A DNA stretch of 64,000 bases from Paulownia fortunei (Eukaryota > Streptophyta > Magnoliopsida > Lamiales > Paulowniaceae), in NCBI GenBank assembly GCA_019321725.1, contig CM033110.1:868001-932000 (forward strand), read 5' to 3'. This document shows, piece after piece, positions 28,701-43,037 of this stretch. Positions within the stretch are counted from its first letter, which is position 1. Every line of letters starts with the position of its first letter. The notes beneath the pieces were generated by a model. It saw only the letters and a list, made by a program, of their open reading frames with translations, did not search any database and was not told where the DNA came from. Both the position numbers and the translations under genes were made by a program.

Positions 28701-30488
28701 TGATCAGAGGATGATCAATGTTGGCAATTTTTTTATTTTTTATTTTTTATTTTTTAACTATGATTAATGGATCATTATTGTCAGAGAATGATGTTCCTGT
28801 GGCTTAATCTTGATTAATTAAGAGAAATTAATGATTGGAATTTAGCAATATTGATAAGAATGAGTCATTAAGGAAGGATATTGGAGATTCTTTTCATCAT
28901 TTAATATATTATTATTGTTATTAAATAAATTATATGCTACTCATTTTGGTTCAATAGAACTTTGAGGACATGAGCTGGTGGCATTATTCAAGCAAAAGAA
29001 AGAAAAGGGTGCCATGTGCTAATGGTGCCAAATTTATGTTAAATTATCTTAAGGGCAATTGTAAATACTAAGTAAGAAATGATTGGAATTTTTGGATTTT
29101 GTAACATCTATTTTCTATATTAAATGCGCCAAATATGATGAAATAAATAAGTTGTGGTTAAATTCTTGAATATCGAAATAGATAGAAATATTGTAGTAAT
29201 TTCACAATATTTACGTAGTTGTTAAGCATATCTTGATTTATTATTATTCAATTTTAAAATATCAAAATCAAGTTCATAAACGCATCGAACAAATATATAG
29301 TATCATAATTTTCGTATGTAATAATTTTTCTCTTATTTGTATGTATGTAGTTTGTCCATTTCATTAAGTTATATGACAAGTATAATAATATTTTTTATAA
29401 TAATTTAACTATTCCAAGAATATACATCAATCAATTCATGCAACTATCTTAAGTTTCACATTTCATTCTAAAAATACATTTTATTTCATGTTGTGAAGTA
29501 CATTTCATTCTAACAAATTAAATAAAATATACATAAAACTATCATTTTCTTTTGCAATTTTTTAGATTCTAAAGTGGGATAGCCCATCATTGTCATTGAC
29601 CCAAAAAAATGTGAAATGCAAAAGAGAAATAAATAATTAAAACTTTTTTGGATCATAAATCATGTTTGGACATCCTTGTCAACTAACGACAAGCCCACAT
29701 AGATCCTAATCCCTACCCCTCGTAAAAGATTAGCTTAAGGATTAGTTAGATCTGCTCATTAACTTTGCTTACGTTAACAGAAATCTACAAAAAAAAGTTA
29801 ATAAATTTACAATCTTTTTCATCTTTACCAGCTTCAAGAAAATGATCAAACGAACTAAAGCCTGAAAAAGAAAAAGGACCAACTTTTATTTCAAAATCCA
29901 AAAATACCATAAGAAAAACTCTCTTTTTTCTGCCTCTCTGAAATCCCATTTCACAGAGGGAAGAAAGAAGCAGAGAGATTGTGTAGGAAGAGAAAAGAAT
30001 GCCGTTTTCTTGATAACAATCACAATCCAGCATTCTTTGAAAACGACCCATTGAGCAGATTTTTTTATTTTTTTTCCTCAAGTTTTCAGGTAAAGAAATT
30101 CTTGTTTCTTAAGCATGACATATATTCAACCTAATCCCCACATTATTTTAAGTTCTCAAACCCCTGACTTAGGAAACATTCATGAGAATCAAGACATTTG
30201 ACAGTCTGTAGATATGGACCACATAACCCTTTGCAAAGAAAAAATGCATAAATCCCTCATCAATGCATGAGACAAAAGGGTGACCACAATAGATGATTGC
30301 CATTGACTCCCACACATTAGTCTGTTTTTCAGAGGTGATCATCATTGGGTGCACCAAAATTCTCAGACCCTTTTTTGTAGTTTTGTGATTTTTCTTTCAA
30401 GAAAGGGAGCCTGTGGAGATGATCCCTGCAGTTTTTATATGAATCTTGAGGGTTTGATTGTGTAATTATTATAAGTTTTGGGGTGGGA
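24772..30488. other. AT-rich spacer between divergent S28 and kinesin genes
   Basis: About 5.7 kb holding the 5' regions of both flanking genes and no recognised gene. It contains TA/CA microsatellites (25146-25164, 25247-25272, 25672-25705, 25768-25786, 26632-26652, 27406-27432). At about 26480-27010 is degenerate repeat-like DNA with motifs such as gggtctgtatgggtctat and aacggggtcg, resembling dispersed plant repeats. Near the right end a short upstream ORF of 8 codons (ATG at 30439) precedes the kinesin ATG. Confidence 0.6.
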
Positions 30489-33400
30489 ATGGGGACAATG
30501 GAGAGTGGAGACGAGTTGATGAGAGGCAATGAGGAGAGGATCTACGTGTCGGTGAGGTTAAGGCCGTTGAATGCTAAGGAAATCTTGAGGAATGATGTTT
30601 CAGATTGGGAATGCATCAATGATAAGACAATTGTTTACAAGAATGTCGGTCTCTCTGCCTCGGAGAGGTCAATGTATCCCACTGCCTATACTTTTGGTAA
30701 GTGCAGTTTCCAGAATGTAATTTTTTTGTTGAATTTTTTATGGTTTTCAGAATTTGGGTGATTGAATTTTGTTGAATTGACTTTGATCATGACGCGTAAG
30801 AGAAGATCATAACCATGGTACCATGTTTACATTTTGTGGCAATTATGAAAAAATAATGTCTTTGTTAAGTATTAGCAGACAGGGTTTTTCATCGGAAAGC
30901 CCTTGCTGTTGAAGATCTTTTTGTTTCTTCTTTCTGGACTTTGATTTTTAATCTAGTTCTTAAATGATCCTTCTCTTTGGAGTTGTGATTAGCTTTAAAT
31001 ATTTTCAATTTTGTGCTGAAAGTAGCTGTCTTCAATTATTACTATTATTTTGCTAACAATTTGAGAAAACTTGGTCGATGTTTTTCTTTTCTATATAGAT
31101 AGGGTATTCAGGAGTGATTGCTCCTCGAAGGAGGTTTATGAGCAAGGAGCCAAGGATGTTGCAATTTCAGTTCTTAGTGGACTGAATTGTGAGTATAATT
31201 TCTTTTTTGTTATTCCCATTTCAGTTTTTAACTTTTTTAATTTCTTTTATTTCAGTTTTTAGTTTGATTACACCAAACTATGATAAATTTTTCTGTAGCA
31301 AGTGTTTTTGCATATGGACAAACAAGCAGCGGAAAGACATACACGATGACTGGAATTACTGAGTATGCAATTGCTGACATATATGAGTACATACAGAAGG
31401 TAAACTTAAATGCTATTTTATTGTCATTTACTAATGCAGTGTCTGGTCTTGGTGCAAATTACATTCATATGATTATTACTACTACTAATAACTGAGAGGT
31501 TTTCAGCACCCAGAAAGAGAATTTGTCTTGAAGTTCTCTGCTATGGAGATCTACAATGAATCTGTCAGAGACCTCCTCAGTGTAGATAGCACTCCTCTAA
31601 GACTGCTAGATGATCCAGAGGTGAATCCTTTTTCCTGAAAGGCAATTTGGTTGGAGAATTTTTTTCAATTACCTGATTTATACTTTTTTGATAGCGAGGA
31701 ACCATAGTTGAGAAGCTCACAGAGGAAATTTTGAGGGACTGGAATCATGTGATTCAGCTCCTTTGTGTATGTGAAGGTAAGTAAACTGATGTATTTAATT
31801 TACATCTGCATCAATCATTTTGGATGTGAGGAAGGATTGCAAATGCATTAGTATTTGTTTTCATTTGGAGAAAAGCAAAAGTTCTGGTTAAGACTTTGAA
31901 TCCATGGTTTTGATACTATATCACTAAGTAACAATGACTATAATCCTGGGAGGATTGGGATCCAATGAAATCCATAATAACTCAAAACCATCTAAGAAAT
32001 GTGGTGGATTCGTATTATTCATTTGAAATCTTTAAGTTCAACTTCTAACCCAATCAGCTGTAGATTTCTTAGAATATCTTGAACTCTGGATTCTCAGTCT
32101 TCTGTCAATCTTTGCAGCTCAAAGACAAATTGGAGAGACATCCCTTAATGAAATGAGTTCCAGATCTCACCAGATTATTAGACTGGTATTGCTATTTCCT
32201 TACTTTCTACTTATTTCCTTGAGAATTGTTGGGAAGACATCTATCAAATGTGGTCGGGAGTTTGACTAAAAATTTTAAAACGAGCCAATTTAAGTATGGT
32301 AGGCCTTCCCACATAACCTATTTCTTCAACATGCAATGCAATCACATTATAAACATGTTTTTGCAAAAAACTCCTGACATCAAGTTTGATTGAATCTTCC
32401 ACTGACTGGGTATTGTTCAAACACCCCTATGCCAATAATTTTCACTAATGACCAATATGTTGTTGCAGACAATTGAAAGCTCTTCTCGTGAATTTTTAGG
32501 CAGGGACAACGCAAGCACTCTTGCAGCTACTGTGGTATGGAATATCTATTAAGGAAGAATATTGTAGAACACGATTCGATGTTCATGAATGTGGTGTTTT
32601 TCTCATTGAAAATCAATTTCTCATTGCAATATAGAATTTTGTTGATCTGGCTGGAAGTGAACGAGCATCCCAATCATTATCAGCTGGCACAAGGTTAAAA
32701 GAAGGCTGCCACATAAATCGCAGTTTGCTGACACTGGGAACTGTTATTCGCAAGCTGAGGTAGTTAGTCATACTCATTGTTTCTCAAAACATCAGTTTTA
32801 AACTTTTGTATTAAAGTTGTCTTGGCCACATATACACTTCATTTCTTATCGCATGCTTTGGATGTATCTACATTACTATTAAAAAGCTAAAATTGGAGTC
32901 TGAAATCTGAATACATATTAATTTTTTAGGTTGGTTAAGCATGTGATAATGCGGCAGTGCTCCTGATTTTCTTCCTTTTAATTTTTTAATTGAATTCAAT
33001 CACAATAAAACCCAATTCAACTTTTTGGTTTATATGTCACTAATTTAGAATGAGATGCAACATCCCATACGATTTCTAAGAAGATTGCCTCATATTTAGC
33101 ATACTGGACATGTCATAATGGGAAGCCTTTATATCTTAATTGACGAATTAAAAAACAAATAGTTTGAATAATGCAGTTTGAATCGCAAGAAATCATACAC
33201 CAGAGAGAAAGTGAGAATCTTTACCAACTTTTATTTTCTCTTTTTACCCTCAGAAGAAATAGTTAAACTTCATGTATTTGGGGCCTTTCTTTCCTCACTT
33301 TCATGTAAGAATGGACTGGGATCTTTTCAAGTTTGTTATCTTAAATAAATCTGCTGTCAAATGGAAGAGCAGAATAATGGAATCTGTTTTCACTTGATCA

Positions 33401-36400
33401 ATGTAAAACAGTTTTTAAATTTGAAATCTTATCCACTGATCAAGTTCAATCTGCAAACGTCAAATACTATTAATCTTACATCATTTCTACTGCAGCTCTT
33501 ATGGTCTATCAAATGTTGTATGTGATCATAAGAAGATTGGGAAACACATGCACTTGGAAGTTTTCTATGTTATTTATCCATATTTTTCATGACTAAATAC
33601 AGCAAGGGTCGAAGTGGACACATTCCTTATAGAGATTCTAAGCTAACTCGAATTCTGCAAACATCATTGGGAGGAAATGCTAGAACAGCCATCATCTGCA
33701 CGATGAGCCCTGCACGCAGTCATGTTGAGCAATCAAGGAACACTCTTCTGTTTGCAAGCTGTGCAAAGGAAGTGGCTACCAATGCCCAAGTTAATGTAGT
33801 CATGTCCGACAAAGCTTTGGTAAAGTATTTGCAGAGGGAGCTAGCAAGACTAGAGAGTGAGCTAAGAAGTCCCCAATCTACTTTTTCCCCATCAGATTAT
33901 TCTGCAATATTGAGAGATAAAGATCTTCAAATTGAAAAGGTAGTAAATCTTGATGTTGCTTGAAAACAAAATGTTCATGTCGTGAACTGTTAAAACTTGG
34001 CCTTAAGACTTCTCAACACTTAACTGTATTCCATGAGATTAAACTTTTAGTTCTTTGAAAAAGAAAGTATCCTCGAATCGTACGCTGAAGTTATGTTATA
34101 TTTTACCTGATTCTTCATCCTGAGGCATGGTCAGCCTTGTTGCTGTTTATTGAAAATATTTTAACCACACTTTGCAAAATCAACTTGAGGAAACATGTTG
34201 GTGTTCATATTGTGATTTATCCACATCATATCCAGATTATGGAATATGGATATGATCATCGCTCCCTGCCTCTGCATCAAGTGTTAGTGGTCTAAACCTT
34301 ACATTGCGTGCTATACTCTCATGTTTTAATATTATCATAATTTGTGCTACAAAACAAATTTAGAGCCATTCAACTCAGAATTCTGAAATAGTCAAAGTTA
34401 GCATGGTCATCATCAAATTCTAAATGTTTGGGATGACCAGAGTAACAACTAAGTTAAAGCATTAACTTGAAGTCTGCTCCTTTTTTGGTTGCTGTACCTG
34501 TGAAGATCACGTCTTCATATTCTTATGAAATGAAAGATCTCATCTCATGACTATAAAATTTCACCCACAGCAATAGCTTAAACAACAACATATAAAGATG
34601 CAATTTTACTATAAAAGTTGACTAATATCAACTTGGAGCTTTTACGGTTTTACTATGAACATTGACTAGTATCAACTTGAAGCTTTTATTGAAGTTTTCT
34701 CATATAATTGTAGCTTGAGGAGGACATTAATGATCTTATTCTGCAAAGAGATATTGCTCAATCTCAAGTCAAAGATTTGTTACAAATGCTTGGAGATGAT
34801 GCCAGTTCCATGATGCAGGTAACTATCATTAATCGAACCTTGGTCTTTTTCTTTTTTCCTTTCTTCGTATGTTTAGTTCTTTCTTGATTTTTTTCTCTAG
34901 GTAGGATTGGGACACTACCCTCACTTGCGGGTGCAAAAATCACCAGATACTGAAATCAGAGAACATGAGACATCTATTTTGGCAGATCCTCACTCCTTGG
35001 ATGTGGATACCCGAACATGTTCTGATGGACACAGCAGAACCAGTTCAGAGGATCATATTGCGAAAGTTCCATATTTTGATGAGAACTTTGTGCACAGTAC
35101 TGCATCTCCAAGAATCTTAACTTCAAACTTTACTGAAAGATATTCATATCATGGTTGGGAGGAGATTGAGAAACAAAGTAATGGGACTTCTGAGGATCTG
35201 TGCAGGGAAGTCCGATGCATTGAGACAGAAGAGTTGAGTAACAAAGGGGCTATAGAATCCAATAGCTTGTGTTCTGAAGAGAACACTGAATTCCCTGAAG
35301 TAAAAGTTTACGTAAATGGAGATGGGAAAACTATGGAATCACCATCAACTCCTTTAGAAAAAGGTCAAGTATTTAAGTCATCTCCTTTGAAGAATGACAG
35401 TGAAATGAAGAAAGATATAAGGTCCGGGATCGTACCCTCAAAGGAAGACCAAGAATGGATTCCAGCATCATTGAAGGAAGACAAAGAGTCTTTGCCTCCT
35501 CCCTGTAAGAAAGAGAGAGAATTTAGCTCCATTCATTTTCGTGATATTCCATCTCTTGAAAATCGATCTTTTACACATGAACTAGATAAAGAGTCATCTG
35601 TAACTAGAAGCTTGAGATTGAGTAAAAGTAGAAGCTGCAAGGCAAGTATTGCCGACTCAGCTTCTCCATGGCTCAAGATGATGGATTTCAGTGAGAATAT
35701 ATCATCTTTTGGATCAGAAAGAGATTCCGTGGGTTTTGAAAGGAAACTGTCTCCATTAAGCTTTAGTCCGAATGTGCAAAGTTTATCAAGAAAAGATTCT
35801 CAGTCTTCCCCAGGAAATGCTCTTGATATTGAGATTGACACCCCAAACGTGAATTTAACTGCTGAGGATGTTATTAGCAGCACTACTGACATGATGGAAA
35901 AGACTGAACTTCCAACTGAACACGTATTTATTAAGAATCAGGTGAGTTGCATTTTCTTTCTTTTACACTTGTTAAGTTTTCCTGCCATGGTTCTTTCCTC
36001 ATCCATTAATGGGCATTCTCTGTTTGGACAACATTCATGGGCTATCTGCTGATAATAGTGAATAATTGAGAAACTATTATTCTTTGTGTTAGGGAATGTT
36101 ATTAGTTTCCATATCCCAAATTCAGGATATCCCTTGAGTTGAACTTTCTTGTTTGAGAACTTTCTTAAAGTTCAATATTTAGAAGTTTCTTTATACTCAA
36201 ATCAGACTTTTAGTGTTACTTCTTATAATTATTCGGTTGCGAATAGGAAGCTTTTTTTGACATAACATTGAGATTGAGGAAATACATGCTCATTATTCCT
36301 ATAATATAACAAGAACTGAGGTCCTATTAGGCAGAATCACAGCCAAACAGCTAGCTGCAAGTAAGTGGAATTATGATGAAGCACAGGTACATTATAGGAC

Positions 36401-38031
36401 ACATACTCTACCTTTTGAGGCAGTATGGAACACAATCTTATCATTGTCTAATGATAGAGTTGTTACGTACCAAAGTATAGGTGATAGTTAATAACTTTGT
36501 CTTTGATTCCCATAGCTGCAGAGATACATGTATTTAAATATTTGCATGTTTCTGGCTGTGTATATAAAGAATTCTTACTTATCTTCACCATAGATACATC
36601 ATTTTGTCTCATAATATAAAACCTAAATTTCGACTGATTAGCAAAGATTCTACTATATCCACTGTAAAGAGGAGAGACTGAACCTAATTTTCTTTCTTGA
36701 AGTGCATTGTTGTCCCACACATCAGTATAGATTTATGTAGCTGAATGTACTTGAGCACAAAAACAAACTTACTTGATACTTCAGTACCATATTCTTGGAA
36801 AGTTGGATAGCTTCTGGGATTATAGCTGCTTTATTGCATGGCATCTAATGACTTTGAATTCGAAGGAGATTGAACTAAAGGCCGATGAGTCTCCAAAGAA
36901 GAATGTCAAAGATGTTGGATTAGATCCAATTGAAGATGAAGCCAAAGATCTTTCAAGCTGGCCTGTGGAGTTCAAAAGACTCCAACGAGAAATAATTGAA
37001 CTTTGGCATGCTTGCAATGTCTCGCTAGTACATAGAACCTACTTCTTCATGCTTTTTCAAGGCGATCCTTCAGATGCTATATATCTGGAGGTAGAGATGA
37101 GGAGGATGAAATTCTTGAAGGATAAATTCTCTCAGGGAGAAAAGACCATCGTGAATGGACGACGCCTAACACTGGCTTCAAGGTAAGATTGCCATGTCCT
37201 TTCCAAGTTTTGGTACAACGTTATCCATATTTCATGTTGTGTTGATACATTGGAGCAGTCGCCAATGGAATAGATCACCTGATATAATGTATATAACATG
37301 TGATTTTTGTTTGTAATTTCAGTTAATTCGAATGCTAATCGGTAGCAGAGAATACCATTAATGTTTGATACACTAATTCGTATTTGATACTCCATGTTTC
37401 CACATTTGAATGTCCAGTTTTCTATTGCTATGGTACGAAATCAAACAGATTAAACTTTTATTTAATTTATTATATTGATCCTTGGCAGTTTTGATACTAT
37501 AATAGAACTTTCAAATTATATTATTATTTTGTTTAATTACATAATATGCTTCTTAAATAATTTCACTAAATTGTTCGATATTGCATTCACAAAACTGTAT
37601 AGTCATGTTGACCAACTAGAAATTCAATTCTGGAAGAAAGTAGTATTTTATCTCCACCAAAATTATTTAAATGCTGAGCCTGCACTTCACTGATATTTCT
37701 TAAACACAGCGCGAAGGCTCTTAATGAGGAGAGACGAATGTTGAGCCAGCGGATGATGAAGAAGCTTTCAGAACAAGAGAGAGAGAGCCTCTTCCTCAAG
37801 TGGGGCATTGGTCTCAACACCAAACTTAGAAGGCTACAGTTGGCTCACCGCTTGTGGGCCAAAACTGATGATACGGATCACATTGCTGATAGTGCATTTC
37901 TTGTTGCAAGGCTGGTTGGTTCTGTTGAACCTGGGCAGACTCATAATAAAGAAATGTTTGGGCTGAATTTTACACCTCGACGCTCAACAAGAACCTATAG
38001 TTTCAAACGCAGCCTGATATCTTTCTTGTGA
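30489..38031 (+). CDS. Kinesin-like protein, KIN-7 subfamily, with C-terminal DUF3490 (NACK-type) domain
   Basis: N-terminal microtubule motor of the plant KIN-7 family. Exons: 30489-30696, 31099-31188, 31299-31399, 31507-31620, 31695-31776, 32118-32185, 32469-32534, 32635-32759, 33603-33939, 34714-34818, 34901-35941, about 36785-37182, 37710-38031; about 1018 residues, normal for the clade. The motor spans about 17-345: P-loop GQTSSGKT (106-113), switch I NEMSSRSH (209-216, where most kinesins have NERSSRSH or similar), switch II DLAGSE (247-252). A neck/coiled-coil segment ([28 protein letters not shown]) follows. Exon 34901-35941 encodes a long Ser/Glu-rich, probably disordered stalk. Residues from about 835 to 990 are DUF3490, found in NACK-type kinesins. 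It resembles the Arabidopsis KIN-7E to H group more than NACK1/2. The acceptor of the twelfth exon is uncertain: 36785 or a later in-phase AG near 36864. Start ATG 30489 is in frame with a second ATG at 30498. Confidence 0.93.
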
Positions 38032-39953
38032 TGTTTTTGACTCTTGTGGGATTGATCTGTGGATGCATGTTATGGTTCTATAAGACGAGTAACTAGTCTT
38101 TATGGATGTGTGGATAGATCGTTTCCCTTTTCTTTTTACATTCCAGTTGTAATGGATTGGAGGGAGAACTGTACATTTTATCAGGCTAGAAGTGGTTGGT
38201 GTAAAGTTAGTATCCATGTCTCCTCTTCTTTAGTGTACAGGAGACAGAGGGCTTGAAGTAACACAGTGTAAAGAACCTATTGGTTGTATTTTTTGGCTAT
38301 AATGGTATCTTCATTTTCTTATCTCTGAGTGTCTGAAACATGATAGTCAAGCCCTGTATTTTGATCCCATAAACATGGATTGCTGCAGAGGTTGGAAGGA
38401 TATTGAGTCTAGAAAGATATTTGTGCCTTTTTGTACCTATATTACATAATAAACCTCTCGTCGCATGCAAGATTTCAAGGCTCATAGGGTCTCCAAACTA
38501 TCAGCAAAACTTGTAAAATTCCAGAATTATTATTGGCTTGAGAATATTACTATTTACTGTAAAAGGGCTCAAAAGTCTTGAATTTTCTATTCACTTTTTA
38601 AGAAATTTTAGATTCATGAAATAGCTTTACAACTGGTTAAAAAATATTTGGTTGCTAATTTTTTATTTAATTACAAAGATCAATGGAAATTATTTCCAAA
38701 GAGACTGTATTCAAAATTATCTAATTTTTATTCGCGTAGGATAAGTGGTCATTGTTAGCTATAGCATCTCAAAATGAGATGCTCAGCCATCTCTTTTGGA
38801 CTATGAATCCAGGAACACAGAACTAAACAAATACGGATAGCAATGGGTCAGTTTTGGATTAAGTTTGTTTGGACCTGAAATTTGATTTGTTAAAATTTTT
38901 AAGGATGCTCTAGATCCAGACTCATTGAATAGACTCGTTAAACCCTTTTTATAATTTAAAAATAATTAAAAAATATACTTTTTAAAAATAATATTATTAA
39001 AACTTTTCGAAAACATTATTTTTCTAAAAAAATCATATATATATATATAGTATTTTTTTTTATAAAAAAAATTAAACGGGTCGGATTTGAAAATGAAAAA
39101 TTCATGACCTAACCAAAATCGTTTATATTATTAAAATCCGCCCCAAATAAAATGAATCTAGCATAAGTCCGGTTTGAAACCAGCACTTTGTCTTCCTTAT
39201 AAATAAAATTATAAGTATACAACTTCATTATATCCCAAGGAACAATGAAGTTGCTTATCTATGCATAACATAAAAATCACTAATAAATGAGACAATTAAA
39301 TGAAGACAAGCATGCCTTGTTTAATCCAAACTATCTATTCAAATAGACATATATAGTTCCTTTGAATTATGGGCTGCACTCAGAGGTAAGATCCATGTTT
39401 GGAAATAATTTCTTTGAGCCATTAAATGATACTCCCATTACACATATTGCTTCATAACTACTACCACCAATTTGATCACGACTCTATTATACAAGAGCAA
39501 TGCTATATCTCACTGGGACAGCAACAATCGCAGGTATGGTGGCCTAATGAAGTGCGCGTTAATCATAGTAAGTTACTTATGGTGATGTGATATTCATATC
39601 CGAAGAGTTGATTCCGAAGAGTAGCCAATGAGTCCCCATCAACCTTATGAGCTTTACAGTCATCTACACATGAAACTTGGATGTTTTTACATGAGAAAAG
39701 ATAATCTCATGCACATTTACAGCAAGTAAACATGTGTCTAGGACAAGTAAATGGTCACCTAAATGTATACGAAGTCGTCGTAGTTATCTCAAGTTTCCCT
39801 TAATTGCTTTATGATGTAGCTTGTCAAACTCTATTTAGTTACTATGCTCTCTTATACTTGGAGCTTGTATCAGCATAAGTTATCTTGAAAACATGATGTG
39901 AACTCATACTTGATGATGTTGCATTTCTTTTGATCTTGTAATATTTTTGTTTT
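38032..39953. other. Spacer between kinesin and WAT1-related gene, with degenerate repeat
   Basis: The first 200-400 bp is probably kinesin 3'-UTR. At about 38838-39175 is a degenerate repeat-like block (caatgggtcagttttggatt at the left, aaacgggtcggatttg and a coordinately inverted tail at the right) of the same general character as 26480-27010. No coding region is recognised before the WAT1 ATG at 39954. Confidence 0.55.
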
Positions 39954-42417
39954 ATGGAAAACCATCAAGTTAGAATGGATCAAAGAACTGGTTGTGGTGC
40001 AGTACACGAGATAAAGCCAATGCTATCGATGATACTATGTCAAGTGGCATCTGGAGGAGTTAACATATTTTACAAACTTGCAGTTGCTGATGGGATGAAG
40101 ATTAAGATTTTGGTCGTCTACCGGTTGATTTTTGCCACAATTTTCATTGCTCCCATTGCTTTAGTCTTTGAAAGGTGCAACTTGAATTTCTGTGGATGTA
40201 GTAGTATTGATCTTAGTTCCAAGTCTGCTCTTGTTAGCTTGCTCTTTCTTTTTTTCTTTTCAAGTTTTCCAACACCCTTTCAAATAATAGTGCTGCCGTA
40301 TTTGAAACTATAGCATCCTAAATCTTTTAACCCCTGGTTATTAATTTGCTTCTGCAGGAAGACTAGGCCTAAATTCACCTGGATGATAGCTTTTCAAGGA
40401 TTCGCATGCGGATTATTAGGGTAACAAAGATAATTTTCTCAAAAAATTTAGATCAACTTTGGCTTCTTACATCAGTTGAAAGTTGGTTAAAATATCACAA
40501 TGAGTATTGTTTTATGAGATTGCCAAGTATCACTTCCCTGAGATATTTGACCCTTTTTTAATGCTATCCTTGCTTTTCATGAACACAATGAAAAAATTCT
40601 CCCATTTATATTGCATGGATAAAAAATGTCAATGAATAGTTCATCGTCTGCAAAAATGTGTAGAATCTTGCAACATTTTAATTGTGGGAGTAGTTTCAAC
40701 TGCAGACCAGCATTAGCGAGCAATTTATATGCTGAGAGCTTGGTCTTAACTTCTGCAACATTCGCAGCAGCCATGGCTAATCTAATTCCAGCTCTAACGT
40801 TGCTCATGTCCGTCATATTCAGGTATTTCTCCTTCAAACACCAGAAAAATGCATGCTGGCATCACTAAAATTCTTGCATATGTGTTTCAAGCATATAACA
40901 TGCAACGTTGGTTCAAATCACACCAGTTATAAACTCATTTTTCCTTCCCAATATGCCTAAAGATTTTAAGGTTTAATATATCGATTCCTGTTGAGGTTCA
41001 AGTAGTCATATCAGACACTAGATAGTCAGACAAGGGTTTGGCGTGTGGATCCTTTCTTTTAAGCACAAAATTTGGACATATACTGTTTTTAACACATTTA
41101 TCCAAGTTCATGTAAGTTGTAGCATAGCCCGGTAAGCATACTTCCACAACTACGAAGAATACACACTGGCCCTCCTATATGTGCACAGGTTGGAGAGGTT
41201 AGAAATGCGAAGATCAACTGGAAAAGCAAAGGTTCTGGGAACTGCATTAGGCATAGGTGGAGCAATGGTTCTAACCATTTACAAAGGAAGTAATATCACT
41301 TTGTGGTCCACTAATGTCAATTTGCTACGTCATAGTGAAGCTGCTACACAGTCACCGGTGCAACAGAATCTTTTTGGGGGCTCTTTACTGGCCCTGTGCA
41401 GTTGTATTTCTTATGCAGCCTGGTTGATAGTTCAGGTAATTCGACATTGATATGACCAAGTATATTAAGTCCACATCAATATGCTAAACAGTTTCAGTAT
41501 TGATAGGCTATTACCTTTCCCTCATGATATCTTCTCTCATTATTATGAGCAGACTAAAATGAGCCAGTCTTACCCCTGCTATTCAAGCACTGCCCTGACG
41601 TGTTTCATCGGAGCTATCATGGCAGGAGCTTATTGTATGTGTAGGGAAAGGCAATGGACAGAATGGAAACTTGGCTGGAACATCAGACTTCTTGCTTCTG
41701 CTTATACGGTATAGAACTTTGTTTCAGTACAGGTTTTTTTTACTAGCTGTAAAGCATATTGGTTTTACCATATAATACCAGTCACAAAATGCTTTTTGAG
41801 TGCATTATCTGCAAAAGAACACATACAAATAGGGACATTTTCTGACATTCTTAACACTTGTTCATAAGTAAGCTATCGTTCAAGAAAAATATAACTACAC
41901 GTAGCATAATGAATTTGGTTGCAGGGGATCATTGGCACAGGAATGGTGATTGCAGTAACAGCATGGGGAACTTGGGTGAGAGGCCCTCTATATGTATCTT
42001 CTTTTTCCCCGCTGGCTCTTATATTTGTTGCCATGCTAGGGTCCCTCATTCTTGATGAGAAGCTCCATTTCGGAAGGTGCTAATCTAGCCAATCACTCTA
42101 TTGAGATTAAATTTTTTTCCCCCATTTTTTGATTTTATGAAGCATAAAGAAAGTATATATGCTGCTGATGTTAAGACCTACTTTATTCTGTGTTTAGCAT
42201 GATAGGATCAGTGCTCATCATTGTGGGCTTATATATGGTGCTGTGGGGAAAATCCAAGGAGATGAAAATGGGTCAATCTAGTTCAAAAAGAACAGGGGAT
42301 GGTACCATAGAAACAACTTCATTTACTGATAGAAGTCAAACAGGCTGTTCTACTATCCCACAGCTTGCTGATCATAGAGGAGAGGAAACATCATCGTCAG
42401 CTGTTGAAGAAGTATAA
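39954..42417 (+). CDS. WAT1-related protein (EamA/DMT superfamily, nodulin MtN21 type), first copy
   Basis: Plant multispanning transporter of the drug/metabolite transporter superfamily; characterised relatives move auxin or amino acids across tonoplast or plasma membrane, and the substrate here is unknown. Exons: 39954-40174, 40358-40420, 40706-40822, 41189-41435, 41553-41708, 41925-42076, 42198-42417; 391 residues with all phases consistent. Hydrophobic segments fit ten membrane spans in two EamA repeats. Family signatures include the first-helix region SMILCQVASGGVNIFYKLA, NLYAESLVLTSATFAAAMAN, KVLGTALGIGGAMVLTIYKG, EWKLGWNIRLLASAYT and GSLILDEKLHFG. The hydrophilic C-tail is Ser/Thr-rich. 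The exon lengths 63, 117 and 152 are shared with the second copy at 49157-52798. Intact; convergent with the next gene. Confidence 0.95.
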
Positions 42418-43037
42418 TACTGATCTTTATGCTCTGAGATAAGATGGGTGAACGACTGCAATTTTCTGCACCAACTTATGGAATTTCATGGAGAAACTTT
42501 TAGTATGCATTTGAATAACAACTTTTCGTTAACAGTTGAAAATCAATTTTAAAATATGGATTCATAAAGCATAATATGAAGCTCGTGATGAATTGCCTTA
42601 TACTTCCAACATTTATAAAGAGCCTTCCATGTCACCAGGTTGTTTATTGCTTAAACTTAATTTTCATTTTTTGGACTCAAACTTTTAGCCCAGTTCAACA
42701 ATTCAAGGAAGCAACATTGCTGTTGCCAACTTTTTAAGCTGAAGTTTTCGTAATAACAACTATCTTTCAGAAAAATCTATTGCATAGGGAGTAACAATTA
42801 ACAAGTGATAACGACAAAATGGAAGCTTGACTACAGTACTAACAGCGACTTTATATGAATGATGAAAACAGCCTAAAGGGTGAGGAAGAATAGAACAGTG
42901 ACAATGGGGGGAGAGAAAAAAAAAAAAAAGAAAGAAAAATTCAGAACCGACATTTATCACACATCAGAATCACTTTTGCTCATCATAAGTCAACCAACAT
43001 ATCAGCTCAATTCTTCTGCTTTTATCATCCATGAACT
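42418..43037. other. Short convergent intergenic spacer
   Basis: About 620 bp between the stop codons of the WAT1-related gene (+) and the acidic-protein gene (-). It should contain both 3'-UTRs and poly(A) signals. An A-run and A/G-rich tract lies near 42905-42940. Nothing else is seen. Confidence 0.6.
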
